NCBI GenBank assembly: GCA_008360955.1
Contig: LUCM01007949.1
Span: 20,250 to 84,249 of the forward strand
DNA from: Fasciolopsis buskii
Taxonomy: Eukaryota > Platyhelminthes > Trematoda > Plagiorchiida > Fasciolidae
Reading direction: 5' to 3'
Length of the DNA: 64,000 nucleotides
The notes under the pieces were generated by a model. The model had not been told where the DNA came from. It made no database searches and saw nothing but the letters and a program-made list of their open reading frames with translations. A program made the position numbers and the translations under genes. Positions 24,601 to 35,448 of the stretch are shown here, one piece after another; position 1 is the first letter of the stretch, and each line of letters begins with the position of its first letter.

Positions 24601-25507
24601 AATTACCGAGGTCTGTGAATTGGGATCAGATCATTCGAACGGGTAAAACGAAGCGTCGAGCCATACTGGACCCAGTCAACGGTATAGGTGGAAGATTGAC
24701 CACGTTACTAGAAGAAATTCATCCGTCAGGAAAAGGGCATATGGGACATTCACAAGACTAGTAGAAAGTTCAGGCCACGAACACAACGACTGCAACCCCG
24801 CCTGATCTAAACAGCTCTGTAGACATAATGTCATCTTTGCGTGAGATGGAACGCCTAGGGTTACTCATCTAAGGTTGATGAGAAATTCGACCGATTAATT
24901 CTGGAAACAAACGAAGATGTTAGGTGACACAGAAAGATGTAGAGTCTAGCATGCATGATGCATCAAATGTGATTTTAACAGAACAGACGAACAATCTGGC
25001 GATTTGAGTGAAAAACCTGAAGGTCATTTGTCGCTGAATGAATTCGAGTGGAAATATAGTCTAGATTAGGTCTAAATATGTGGACAAGTGGCCGATAAAG
25101 GCTACCCGGATGAGACTGAGTTCCTGCAACAATCGGCAAACAGAATAGAGGGAAAACGAGGTGTGGTCGGAAAGACCACGAAAAAGGGGAATTAAATTTA
25201 TAGACAGCGAGGAACTCAGGATTCTTTGTGGAAATTTCACATACGAATCTAACTGGCATTATACCTACCTTCGAAGCAAGACAACTTGGCAAAATATCCC
25301 ATACAGCTAGTCGTTAGGAGCTTATTCTAAATGGTGTGGGAACTTTTCTCCGTCAAACTAAAAAGACAGTTCAGTTTCAACTTCCACGAGGTTTCCTTCA
25401 GTTGTTTTTAGTAATTCCGGAAAAGATAAAAACGCACATGATTTTAGGCAATACATACCCGAAAATCGTCCCAGTCACGTGACTTAGTGGCCCAACGTGG
25501 ATCTTGC
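21678..25507. other. Non-coding stretch
   Basis: Contains (CTCG)n at about 22425-22450, a possible degenerate SINE at about 23060-23230, a G-quadruplex-type (GGGT)n tract at 23926-23946 and a (CAAA)n tract at about 24117-24148. A 71-codon frame at 24546-24761 (+) has protein-like composition (ending IHPSGKGHMGHSQD) but no recognised domain. Confidence 0.4.
23926..23946 (+). repeat. (GGGT)n tract, G-quadruplex motif
   Basis: Five GGG runs separated by single T. GGG runs with one-base loops are known to form very stable parallel G-quadruplexes. It adjoins a (GT)n tract. No gene lies close enough to assign a role. Confidence 0.8.
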
Positions 25508-25682
25508 TTATCTTTTACCTTTTGCTTCCTTTATTAATGAAGAAACAATGTAAATCAATTCCCAGGAAGGGGGTCGCGGCCAGCAGAGGGCTGCCAAACG
25601 GGGAAGTTGGCCGGCGGTGGGAGGAACCGAACCCGCAACCTTCATGTCCAAACGCCACGACCTTATCCGTTCGGCCAGGACC
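25508..25682 (-). mobile_element. tRNA-derived SINE
   Basis: Reverse orientation: tail complement 'ttattaatgaagaaacaatgtaaatc', body 'gtcgcggccagcagagggctgcc', B-box complement (cgaacccgcaacc) and head complement 'ttatccgttcggcca'. Nearly full length. Frames across it are repeat-derived. Confidence 0.85.
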
Positions 25683-25841
25683 AGCCTTCACGGGACATGC
25701 ATGTTGGTGTTTCTTTATTTCAACCCAGCCCATGGATTCTAAGTCAACTTACTGATCGGTGGCTGGAGGCTGACAAAAGATAGAGACGTAGCCAAGAATC
25801 GGAGTGCAGCAAATATAAGATATGTCATCTGAGCGCATTTT

Positions 25842-25915
25842 TATTCACCATACGCTATTGTATACCGGTTTCATTGCTGTTAGGAATCGTCAACAATGCA
25901 ATGATACCGCATGAT
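25842..25915 (-). mobile_element. Fragment of the second repeat family
   Basis: Matches the 3' part of the element at 19579-19945 ('ttcattgctgttaggaatcgtcaacaatgca') and is truncated at both ends. Confidence 0.55.
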
Positions 25916-26396
25916 GACTAATTTCGAGAACCATATAATGTCATTTATACCTTAAGTATATTTCATGCTGAATTTTCGATATTTGGCAAAACCTAGCTGG
26001 TGAAAATGTTAGTCTATCTTCAAGTCTTGATGAGTATGATTCTCGAAGTGTTTCACTCGTCGAGTCACACGATTCGGCTTGAATCCATATTGTCCTGATC
26101 GAAAGCTCCATACCAAGACTTTTATCCATCGTGGCGATCCAGCTAACGATGCATTTTCAAAATCCGATGTTATTAGTTTTCATTACATGATTATTGAATA
26201 TAAAATGTGATCAGTGATTCCGAATACGGTTGGGAATTGTAATAGCGTAAATTGTACTGTGTCAAAGTAGCTCCAATCATCTGCGCGCGTCAGGACTGCC
26301 ACGGCAATATGCAAGTATACAATTACAGAAATGTAATCTCGTGTGAACTACCACATGCAACATCCATTCACGGTTTCTAGCCTCTTCATGACTTAC

Positions 26397-26500
26397 CAAT
26401 TCCAGGTCGTGCGCAATTACCGATAAACAAATGACTCGCAGGATTGAAGTGATATTTGACAAAATTACGTCGTGAATATGTATCCTTTGGTCATTCTGAT
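26397..26500 (-). CDS. Putative exon 5 of an integrin-beta-like gene
   Basis: 104 bp between a strong acceptor (tttcttatcttacatccag) and a perfect donor (GTAAGTCAT). It enters in phase 1, exits in phase 0 and encodes QNDQRIHIHDVILSNITSI and then LRVICLSVIAHDLEL. In integrin beta chains the end of the I-like domain is followed by a hybrid-domain strand pattern (F-x-I-R ... V-x-V ... C) of similar length, and this exon falls exactly there in the joined sequence. It lacks the CxCxC start of the EGF-like modules, so the chain either diverges here or continues in an exon I could not find. Confidence 0.4.
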
Positions 26501-27094
26501 CTGGATGTAAGATAAGAAACAAAACTGGACAGATTTCTCGTCAGATTATGTGAAGTTAGGAACACAGTCTTATGAAATGAACAATATTCCGACCATGGCC
26601 AATGTTTTGAAACATTCTGTGGTCAAATTTAATGGAAACCAATTTTAGACAATAACCAATGGTTTTCAGTGGTTCCTAATCCTGTCCAAACCATACTCAC
26701 CACCCTCGACTTGGCCCAGTGTAAAATGATGATCTTTAGCTCAGGTGACAGCTAATCAGCTGTACCATTCCCATCTGTTTGTCCAATAAATATCTAATTA
26801 CAATTGTGCATACAGCTCCGGCTGGACGAATTAATTTCCCCGGGCAAGTGGTGCGGGTTTTTTCGACTCAAATAAAAATTGTGCTTTTATACACCCGGAT
26901 ATGGATAACTATTCAGATCGAATAAACAAACGTATGACAAATACTCAAATGAAATACAAAAGCCCTATCACTACGAATTTGGATAAGATTAGCGGACTGG
27001 TTAAAAATAGTAGAGGAGGATAAAATCCATAGATATAATAATTGGAGGTGATGAGCAAGATAGAGAATAAAACTTTTCTCTTACTTAAAGTTAC

Positions 27095-27390
27095 GACGAA
27101 GGTGGAGCTTAAATTTGAAGTGAGTTAAATACCCGTTGAAAACGTTGACTTTTGTCTCGACCACCTTATGACGATCATTTAATTTCATCCCACCCGGGCA
27201 TTGCACACTCGGATATACTTTACAATTCGAAGCGTTCACCTCTTTTTCGGGTATTAGATAGATATAATCAAGATGGACATTTTTTGCATTCATTATCACA
27301 ACAATGTCATTCTTGTTGAATTTGTTCACACTAATCATAACTGAGTTGGAATCAAATTGTGAACGGTAATCATGCAACATTTCGGCGAAA
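27095..27390 (-). CDS. Putative exon 4 of an integrin-beta-like gene
   Basis: About 300 bp after a strong acceptor (tacttgtttttttttag). Two donors are possible: GTAACT after 27095 (exit phase 1, matching the next exon) or the stronger GTAAGAG after 27085 (phase 2). It encodes SFAEMLHDYRSQFDSNSVMI and, further on, VHLDYIYLIP, SVQCPGGMK and VFNGYLTHFKFKLHL. About 62% of codons begin with a purine, as real coding sequence tends to. The pattern 'SD.FAEML.DYRSQF.S.SVMI' lies where integrin-beta I-like domains have 'SSNVIQLI.DAYN.LSS.VIL' (last helix and strand), and 'VFNGYLTHFKFKL' where they have 'I...I.F.V.V'. Role, if real: ligand-binding head of a heterodimeric adhesion receptor. Identity is inferred, not proven. 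Confidence 0.55.
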
Positions 27391-27499
27391 CTAAAAAAAA
27401 ACAAGTATACAAATCGCCCAGTTTTTTCCCCCGACCACGTAGCGTCCGAGTGTGTCATTGAACACTTGAGGAAAAGAGGTTGAGTACGTTTGTTCATAC

Positions 27500-27537
27500 C
27501 TGTCGCTTGGATTTGTTTTGCCGAAAGTGGAGTAAGA
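27500..27537 (-). CDS. Putative 38-bp exon 3, integrin-beta-like gene
   Basis: A micro-exon between an acceptor (tgatatcatttcag) and a donor (ACAG/GTATGA). At 38 bp it enters in phase 0 and exits in phase 2, exactly what the flanking exons require. It encodes SYSTFGKTNPSD and completes a Ser codon at the junction with exon 4. Its phase fit is one of the main reasons to believe the chain. Confidence 0.45.
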
Positions 27538-28417
27538 CTGAAATGATATCAGATGTGATAAAATAAAATTTAGTGTAAATTACTATGCAAATCCAATAGA
27601 TTAGATTCGAAAGCGATTAATTGAATGGCAAATTGTGATCATTGCATTCGTTCGTACGATTTCAAAGACCAAATCATTCGTGTAAAAAGTGCGGATATAG
27701 GTAGCATTTATTCTCTTGTATATTGAAATTGCTTGATCTGTTGACTATCACTCCAAGTGACCGTCATTTTCATTTTGATCAATGGAAATGTCGTGCACCT
27801 TGGGTTTACAACACTTCATCTTTTTTCTTCTTTTGGAGGTCGGTTTGTTTTTTTTGTGCTCAGCACTATATTTTTTTGTCTTCCATTAGATTCCTCCTTG
27901 GTTGCTTCTATTCTACCGGGAAAGATGCAACTTGATGAAGAAAATTCGGCCATTCATCTATCTGAATATACAGGAAACATTTTGCACTTCATAAGTACGG
28001 GATAAAATAGACGATAAAATAGGTCGGAAGAAAGAATGAATAGATTGTCTAAGCTCCTATTTGTGGAAAAACAATAGTTACTCAATGGCAGAACTCGATC
28101 GAAACAGGTGACAAAGTTCCGAAGTCCAGTTGCAAACAATAATGATACTACTTTCATTTTACTTCACTAAACTCGAAGGATTTTATTTTCGCTAAAAACC
28201 AAGTCAAATAAGGTCATAACAATTAAATTTTAGGCAGAAAATCTATGAACTCCAAAAGTCCGGAAGAACGAGCTCAACGGTCTAGCTACCACATGTGCAC
28301 ACACACACGCGCGCACACATATCACTGTTTTGGCCTGACAGTCCTATCTTGCAAAGCTATCCTTAATTCATTTCGTGAAATTCTCAAATGACACGAGGCG
28401 AACTGGTCGGAACTTAC

Positions 28418-28526
28418 CACCCGGGTCACAATTTGTGAAAATGCTGCAATCGAGTTTTGGGTTCTCGGTCGATCCGCTGAACGATTAAACAATCGGGATA
28501 TAGTCAGGCCATAAATATTTGCCAAC
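28418..28526 (-). CDS. Putative exon 2 of an integrin-beta-like gene
   Basis: 109 bp between an acceptor (gaatattctcgttag) and a perfect donor (GTAAGTTCC). It enters in phase 2 and exits in phase 0. It encodes LANIYGLTISRLFNRSADRP and then RTQNSIAAFSQIVTRV. Together with the last residues of exon 1 this gives 'SIAQLANIYGLTISRLF', which lies where integrin beta chains have 'SI.HL...L..N.I..IF.V', with equal spacing. Confidence 0.45.
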
Positions 28527-29221
28527 CTAACGAGAATATTCCATACGGTGAGAACAAGTGGTGTAAGAAACCGACGGATGGTGAACTCCTAACATAACAC
28601 CCCGCGAGTTTGTTTGTGTGTGTGCGATCTGGTCATTCAATACCGATTATTGCAGTTGTGAATTTGTTATCATATCTTTCTCCTAGGGACTTTGCAGAAG
28701 CAAACAATTTTATGCCGGAATGAATTGTTTGATTGATTTCAAAAGTTGGACAAACCACTCCAAATAATTGCCTGTGTCTGAGAAGAAACATAACCGACCG
28801 TGTAAACACGTTTGGGCAAAACGAATATCGTTCATTCAGCAACTCTCACAAACTTGGAGCGTTTGATTTCACGCTGGCAAGAATGGGTTTAAGAAAACTT
28901 GATCGTCTCACAAATCAGAAAAGAAAAATTTGACATATCCCCGATTGGGATTCAAGAGTTCATTCATCAAAATCAGTCCAACCGATGAAGTTTTCTATTG
29001 CTTCCAGTCACTCATTAACTTTCATTCTCTTTGGGGTTCTTTGTACTTCTGTCTCTGGCTTATTTCTTTCCTAATCAGACCGATTCTATCAGCCTGCAGA
29101 TTTTCATCAGTTTAAGAATCTACCGTGAAAAATTTTCCCATCTTACATTTAGATAAAAAACGGTAAATTTGGGAAGACGGCTGTTTTAACTCTCGATATT
29201 ATCGTTTTCATATTTTTCCTT

Positions 29222-29381
29222 TGGTTTACTTAGTGAAACAACTGTGTGCGTCATACTTAGGGAAAGGATTGGTGGTCAGCAGAGTTACTATCAGGCCGGG
29301 AAGTTGACTGGCGATGGAAGGATTCGAACCCGCGATCCGCAAGTTCGAACGCTATCATCTTATTTGTCTGAGAATTGGCGG
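29222..29381 (-). mobile_element. tRNA-derived SINE
   Basis: Reverse orientation: 'gtttacttagtgaaacaactgtgtgcgtc', body 'ggtggtcagcagagttac', B-box complement (ggattcgaacccgcgatcc) and head complement 'cttatttgtctg'. A moderately diverged family member. Confidence 0.8.
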
Positions 29382-29625
29382 TCGCATGCATACACCAGTG
29401 TCCTGTCTAGCCGAATAGTAAATAAACATTCAATTAACCAATCGAACCCGGTTGACTGAGTAGTTTAAGTAGAACTTTGGCAGCTAGTTTTTTAAAGTTC
29501 AAAAAATACGTACATTTATCATTCGAAACTGGACATTTGACCACTTTACAATTAGAGTGCAGTTTGACTTCACGAATACGAGCGCATACAGAGTGAACTT
29601 TTAGACACCACAAACAAGGCTGGCT

Positions 29626-29667
29626 TATATATATATGTATGCATATATATATATATATATATATATA
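29626..29667. repeat. (TA)n microsatellite
   Basis: TA dinucleotides with one GTATGC interruption. Confidence 0.9.
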
Positions 29668-30470
29668 TGTAATACACGTTAAATTCCTTTGGATTTTATT
29701 TTGCTTAGAAGTTTCGTTCTTTGAGCAGTGACCAACAAGTCTGAAATAATTTGTGATACTCAGCCAGAATAGTTGTTCCACAACACTGGGTGAACAAAGG
29801 CGCTGTTTTCTCCCGGATATAGGGAACAAAATAGCTCAGTTACCAAAGCATCTAACTGGCAGGCGGGAGATCCTCGTGGTGAACTTTGGATGTGGAAAGT
29901 GTGAATGTGGATTTCACCAAATACACAGGTATTCACCTTGCTTTGTAATATTTACGAGCATTACAAATAAAAGCGGTCGATACCATACAAAATAGTTTGG
30001 ACTGCGTTTTGGTTGATCTTTCAACACAGTTTAAAAAGGGCTTTTCGGTTTTGCTATCCACTGTCCAGAGGGATGTTGCGAATTCTGTGTGCCCACCGAA
30101 CGGTTACCTGGGTCCAGGTTACCGTATGTATGATCTGTCTGTTCGAGTGCACGTAAACCGGACACAAAACACACGAGCGATGCGAACGTTTCGCTTTCTG
30201 ACAACCAGATGTATCGTTTTGGTTGTGACATTTCGTGCCGATCATCCTGTGAACCAGTTGTCGTTGTTATTCAAGGCGTTTACCGCAGCAGTCTAACAAA
30301 CGGTGCCCGTGATCACGATATTTGCAACGAATATTCTCTCGGATAACCTATTTAACCGACTTTCGTTTTTTTCCAAATCAACCAATTTGCAAAAGCAAGA
30401 TATGTGTACTAAAATGGCCTTAGGGTTTTCAGATAACAAGTGAACTGAATATATGGCGATTTTAACTTAC

Positions 30471-30643
30471 TGCGCAATTGATTGGTCGATTTGTTGAACG
30501 AATGGGACGATGAATGCATCGATACAAGGGTTACGAAACAGGCGAATTGGTGAACTGATGTAGCCCGTGCGATGTTGATTAACACGAAAAAAGCAGCCTG
30601 TACTAGAGAGATTTGCGAGGATTTTGATTCCATCGGGCATTGG
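30471..30643 (-). CDS. Putative exon 1 (of those found), integrin-beta-like
   Basis: 173 bp between an acceptor (gagtactttacag) and a perfect donor (GTAAGTTAA). It enters in phase 0 and exits in phase 2. It encodes PMPDGIKILANLSSTGCFF and later GYISSPIRLFRNPCIDAF and VPFVQQIDQSIA. In integrin beta chains the matching stretch runs 'NVTRLLVFSTDAGFHF', then 'GGI..P.DG.C', then about 16 residues to 'SIAHL'. Here 14 residues separate the Cys from SIAQL. A second frame across the same DNA (ATG at 30633) would start with a signal-peptide-like stretch. I prefer the frame given because only its phase fits exon 2. Confidence 0.45.
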
Positions 30644-32138
30644 CTGTAAAGTACTCTTACAAGACTAGACGACAGTAGTACTGTATTTCATATTTGAGCA
30701 GAAGCAACTAACACTTGTTTACTATTTTGCTCGTCCAAGCTGTTGTTTGACGAAAGACGATAGCAAGACGGGAAGGTCGTGCGCGCAAATTTTCAACTAC
30801 CGCGTGGCTTAAACTGGACTGGAGCACATGTGGCGTCGATCGAGCATTTTGCTAGACTTGAAAGGTTGTGTGTACTTAGGTCTTAGTAGGTTCAGTACTC
30901 CTGGATGATTGCGGGATACAGAATTTGTATGCTGAATGAGTTTGGGGTGAGTTTAAGTGCAAGCCGCGTGATGCAGTCCGGCACATTTTTATGCTAACCT
31001 GCGTAGACTAGCAGCTAATGAGAATCGTAATGACAAGTTGTAGTGACATCCAAAAATTCCGCAAAGGTGATTGGATGGAATGGGTTCCATCAATCGGAGT
31101 ATTTTCAACCCTGTATGTAAACCCATGACTTGTAGATAAAACTCAAACATGTTTCCGTTCTGCTGTGCTTCTCTGGTTGAATTCATTTGCGTAGATTTGG
31201 CCAAAACCAATCCAGTTCTTACTGACAACTCGTATCCGCTCGTTGTCGTGACTGACCGAATTTCCTATACTAATTCCGAATCCAAATACTATAGATACTC
31301 GTCCCCTGACGGTTTCCGATTATCGATGTTTGCGTTATATCGGTGAGACTCGATGGAATGACCCGATGAACGGTTTGAAGGTTACGGATCTAATATTTGA
31401 GTACCGAGTCACAGAACATTTGTCCACCACGTATCAGGCCTGGTAGACTTTGCTAGTTGGGGCTAAAATATCTACCTTGACGAGTTTTGCTCTTTTTTTT
31501 TGCTCCCTCCGAATGGAACAGTCACGTTTCCGGGTGTGACCGTTAACCGTGAACAGTGGTATTCACATTGTCACATTTCGCCAAATCGGAAAGACTGAAA
31601 ACATGTGCGTTTGCACTGTTAGATTGTGTAATCCGCAATGTTCTTTTCTACCTCTCATAGGTCCGCTCCCTGTCTAGTGCATATTCATTCTTTCTATGAA
31701 AACATAAAACAATGTGTGAAACGTAGCGGTTAACGGAGTTCATTATTTTGTTTAACCGTAAAAAAATAATGATGATACTGAATAGAACAACTGACAGTTG
31801 ACGAATAATCACTGGATAAGATCGATCCACCGCGATCACCGGACAGATAAACCAGTAATTCCATGGCATGTAATTTTAATGTCGCAAGGGATACCGACAT
31901 TTTCTGACGGTTGATAATGTCCAACACACATGCCGACATTCGGTTTTTTCCGACCAATAATTTCAGTAGTTGGAAGGATGCGGACATTTATAAGGTTCAA
32001 TCTGGTTAATCCAATGTGCATGAGCTATTTCACTAATCATTTCACTTGTAAAAGTTAAACTACTCAATACGTAGTCGTATGGAAAGATGAAAGTTTTAGC
32101 AGAGATAGGACTACTATTATTATTGTGCCTACGGTCTA
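30644..32138. other. Non-coding or intronic stretch
   Basis: A plus-strand open segment at 31195-31342 has a fair acceptor (gcgtag) and donor (GTGAGACT) and reads KTNPVLTDNSYPLVVVTD, but it has no recognised domain and no phase-compatible partner. Frames near 31650-31990 (-) are unassigned. Confidence 0.35.
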
Positions 32139-32447
32139 CGTGAAGCGGTCCTCTACAGCTAAATTATACTCGAGACCATTTGTAAAACAAATTCTCCCTA
32201 GGAGTCGATCAGCCAAATTCGATAGGTGCAACATCATCATGTGGTGAAGTTCAACAAACCGTTCAGAGCCTGCCCGGTAGCGCAATGACCAAGGCATTCG
32301 ACTCCAAATCATTCGTCCTGGATTCGCGTCCCAGTTCGGGCGCGGTGGATATGCACTGCTGATGATTCCTAACAAGGCTGAAACAGCTGTACAGTGGCGC
32401 TTAGTGACCCCACGGTTTCTTAATGGGGAGTTGAACGATCATATCAC
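32139..32447 (+). mobile_element. Second tRNA-related repeat family, full copy
   Basis: About 310 bases in the opposite orientation to 19579-19945. Shared blocks are 'tgcaacatcat', 'aaaccgttcagagcctgcccggtag', 'ggattcgcgtcccagttcgg' and 'cactgctgatgattcctaac'. The tRNA-like block is 'CCCGGTAGCGCAATGACC' followed by a B-box-like 'GGATTCGCGTCCCAG'. Confidence 0.75.
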
Positions 32448-34740
32448 GTGGTGAATTATTTTGTGATAATTTTTCATTGTTTCAAAAATTATTTGTTTAC
32501 GAAATGCCTTAGTCCATCAAGCACCACTCTGTTAATAAAAAACAGCATACAACATACATAGTACATTTTAGAAGACGCCTAATTCATTTGTTTTTTTTTG
32601 ATACTCAGATAAACAGCTCAGAACAAAGGTAAAATGTCGATAAAAAAAAACATTTTCAGATTTTACTTTGATTTATGCTAATTAAGTGACCTGGTCACAA
32701 AGTGTCCTTCTCGCTGTACACTGGTTAAAAAAAGGAGCGAGCCAGTCGGTCAGTGACATGACAAAAAAGTATGAAAATCTTGACCAACAAAGTAGTTAAT
32801 GTGGACCAAGTTAGATTATTGAGACGGGGTTTGTTAGATTGTCTCAAGCGATGGTTGAAAACACTAATCAATTGCGTTTTTGCATTGGAAATCTTCATCT
32901 TTTTTTCTATCTGATTTTTAATCGATTATTCTGTAGACGATTTCCCACTATGTCTCGTTCTGTTTTTCGTGCAGTGGTTGATGCTATGAGGTGGCAAACC
33001 AGAGCACATTGGTTAAATATTATTGGTTGTAAAACTGAATAAAACGACCCTACTACACACAGATACACCCACGGGGAATCGAACCCAAAACGTGGTGCCA
33101 GTAAAACTCTGAAAGATGACCTCTTGTAAATCAATGTACTGGTTACTCTGTAAATTTCTCGAATGTTGAATTTACTTTTTGTCACCAATCGAAGAATGGT
33201 TGTCTGACGTAGTGGACTTATGGATCCATTCTGCAAAATAAATTTTCCGACAAATGCTGACAACCCATAGATGGATCGAAAAGGATGATGGGGAAATCGT
33301 TTTAGTAGCACGTGATCTCTTATTTGTTTTTAGCAAAGAAACTCATGTAACTTCTATTCCAAAAGTTTTCCACGAGCAAATACATTTACACCTACTCATT
33401 GACATATAATCGTCCAATACATGCACATTCTCGGAATAAAATAAATGCACAAATTTTAAGTCAGTCCCGTCATGTGTGGTCCGGCCCTAATCAATCAAAG
33501 TCTCTAATGGTCGCACCTAATGAGACACTCCTTTTAGAGTCCTGCGTGTTTGTACATATAACTGCAGAAATGCACGCTCTAAGCAAGAGTTTATGAGGGT
33601 TTCTAGTCGCACCCAAATCCATTTGCTCGTAAATGGCGCCGTTCAAAGTGTGTTAAAGGAAAAAGACACTGCTCTCTACCACCCGCACTCCCCTGTTCGC
33701 CTCCACCCCAGAATCCCTGCTACTAAAGCGCCCATCATCTGTGTGAGTTGGCATGTGTCCAGCATATAACGGACTGGGCACGAAAATTACCTGATTGGTT
33801 GACTAGTTGTGTATCAAAGCGAGGGTATGAGTCACTCTGTTCAAAATGTCTCCGTGGCTGATTGAAATAACCCATATTGACTGAACGAATTCTCCAACTT
33901 AAATTAGGCGTAAGAAATGTATAATCGCACGCATGCCATGATTGAAGTCAATCAATCAGTCATTCGTCTTTGAATGAATAAGTAAATCACTAACGATGTG
34001 GAGAACGGAAGGGGCGTATCTGCACATGTGTAGACTGGCTGGTTGAAGATCACGAACGTAGCCAGGTGGCGGATGACATTTCAGCACATATGAAACAAAT
34101 TGAAATATCTTGCTGTTGTGTAGCCATGATAAGTTGTTTTTTTTAGAAAGAACTCTGTGACGAGAAAGATTTTGGAAGTGAAAAAGAACGACCATCCCTA
34201 GAGTCTCATCCTAGATATGTAGATTATTCGCTGAAATAAAACCGCAGCGTCATCCAGTGAACCGAAGAACATATGAAACGGACTCACTGTTTGTGTACCC
34301 GGTGTCCGCGTAGAATAACTATGTCAAATTCCAACGGAGTTCAACGTAAAACATTCGGTTCATCTTAGAAATTAATCCGAAAGTAACAGGAGGTCTTTCA
34401 AATGCTCATTAAGACGGTGGATTTTGCATACTAGGAATGCAGAATGTCAAAGCTCATCTGAAAGGTGCGTAAACTGAAAGAATTTTTCATTCGTCCTAAG
34501 GTACTCCAGAAATTCAAGCTTCGTCTTTCTGAATTACTAATTACACAAGAAATTTGACTTTAGGAAAGGTGGTATCCGGTTAAACCAGGGGACTATAGTA
34601 ACACAATGTATGTAAACGCGCTACCGAAATGCGACTGAAGACAGAGTTCATAGACGGAATAGTTTGTCTTTGTGGTAAATATTTGGGAAAGCGATAAATT
34701 TTAATTCCCGTTTTATGCTGTTGCATCATGTTTATTTTAC
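32448..34740. other. Non-coding or intronic stretch
   Basis: Contains a minus-strand B-box-like block near 33070-33085 (complement of ggttcgattcccc). No supported exon was found. Confidence 0.4.
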
Positions 34741-34835
34741 AAAGAATCAGAACTAAGACCGTCGAAACTGGTCCTACAGGTGTTAGATAAATGCGCTTTG
34801 GTCCCACATATAACTCAGTAGGTAACAATAATTCA
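34741..34835 (-). CDS. Tentative upstream exon, integrin-beta-like
   Basis: 95 bp between an acceptor (tgataaataatttcag) and a moderate donor (GTAAAAT). It enters in phase 2 and exits in phase 1. It encodes ELLLPTELYVGPKRIYLTPV and then GPVSTVLVLIL. The spacing P-x-G-(11)-C, where the Cys codon spans the donor, resembles the 'PEGGFDAIMQVAVC' segment of integrin beta chains, although the acidic residue is replaced. Its exit phase does not fit the entry phase of 30471-30643, so a small exon is missing or the call is wrong. Confidence 0.25.
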
Positions 34836-35186
34836 CTGAAATTATTTATCATTCGCGGGAACTGACATAGCTCGAGACGAATAAGCAAGAACAAATATGT
34901 TAAGAATCCGGTAGACCACGAACCCAAACTAAATGCATTAAAAACTCGATGAAATATAATTTGTTCACCACAAACCAAAGGTTTGAGTCTGTTCTTTAGT
35001 AGATTTTCGCTTTATTTTACTTGGAGTTCACCTACCCGATTAGAAAGTCACTTTATATCTCGCCCACATGGCATGTGGACACTTGAATTCCGTGTTTAAA
35101 ATGCACGTACCTCAGTAAAGACGCTTTTCAGATCTGCAGATCAACGGTGAACTAGCGGATACGGTCGTCGAGTTTTTTTAAACGTT

Positions 35187-35325
35187 TATTATCTTTATTA
35201 ATGAAATAACAATGTACATCATTTTTTAGGAATGGGGCCGCGGCCAACAGAGGGCTGCCAAATAGGGAAGTTGATCGGCGAATTCGGGATTCGAACCCGC
35301 GACCTTATCCGTCTGGCCACCGCCG
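35187..35325 (-). mobile_element. SINE, left half of a head-to-head pair
   Basis: Reverse orientation: 'tttattaatgaaataacaatgtacatc', 'gccgcggccaacagagggctgcc', B-box complement (gggattcgaacccgcgacc) and head complement 'ccttatccgtctggccaccgccgg'. Confidence 0.85.
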
Positions 35326-35448
35326 GTAGATTCGAATCTTTTCACCACCAGTCAACATTTCCATCCGGTAATAACTCTATTGATTGCGAACCCCTTCGTG
35401 GAAATGAAGCATATTGTCGTTTCATTAATAGAGGGAACAAAATATAAA
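35326..35448 (+). mobile_element. SINE, right half of a head-to-head pair
   Basis: Begins inside the B-box region ('tagattcgaatcttttcaccacc'), then body 'agtcaacatttccatccgg' and tail 'gtcgtttcattaatagaggg'. It abuts the previous copy at a shared CCGG, making a SINE palindrome whose right arm lacks the A-box half. Confidence 0.75.

Larger units (their letters stand above)
28527..30470 (-). other. Putative intron 1 of the integrin-beta-like gene
   Basis: About 1.9 kb. It carries a SINE (29222-29381, minus), a (TA)n tract (29626-29667), a tRNA-like A-box remnant near 29830 and a Cys-rich open segment at about 29465-29625 discussed under findings. An open frame near 28783-28650 with a good acceptor does not fit the phases. 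Confidence 0.35.

Noticed and set aside
25941..26129. Minus-strand open segment with a good donor (AAG/GTATAA), considered as the next integrin-like exon
   Set aside because: Entry phase would have to be 2 or 1, but the preceding putative exon exits in phase 0. There are no Cys-rich EGF-like features.
30409..30633. ATG at 30633 (-) giving a signal-peptide-like frame MESKSSQISLVQ, then AAFFVLINIARA, as a first exon
   Set aside because: It uses another frame of the 30471-30643 segment and exits in phase 1, which fits no downstream segment. The frame in phase with exon 2 was preferred, though the alternative is not excluded.
31195..31342. Plus-strand open segment with splice-like borders (VLTDNSYPLVVVTDRISY)
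   Set aside because: No recognised domain, no compatible partner exon on the plus strand, and it would lie within the putative minus-strand locus.
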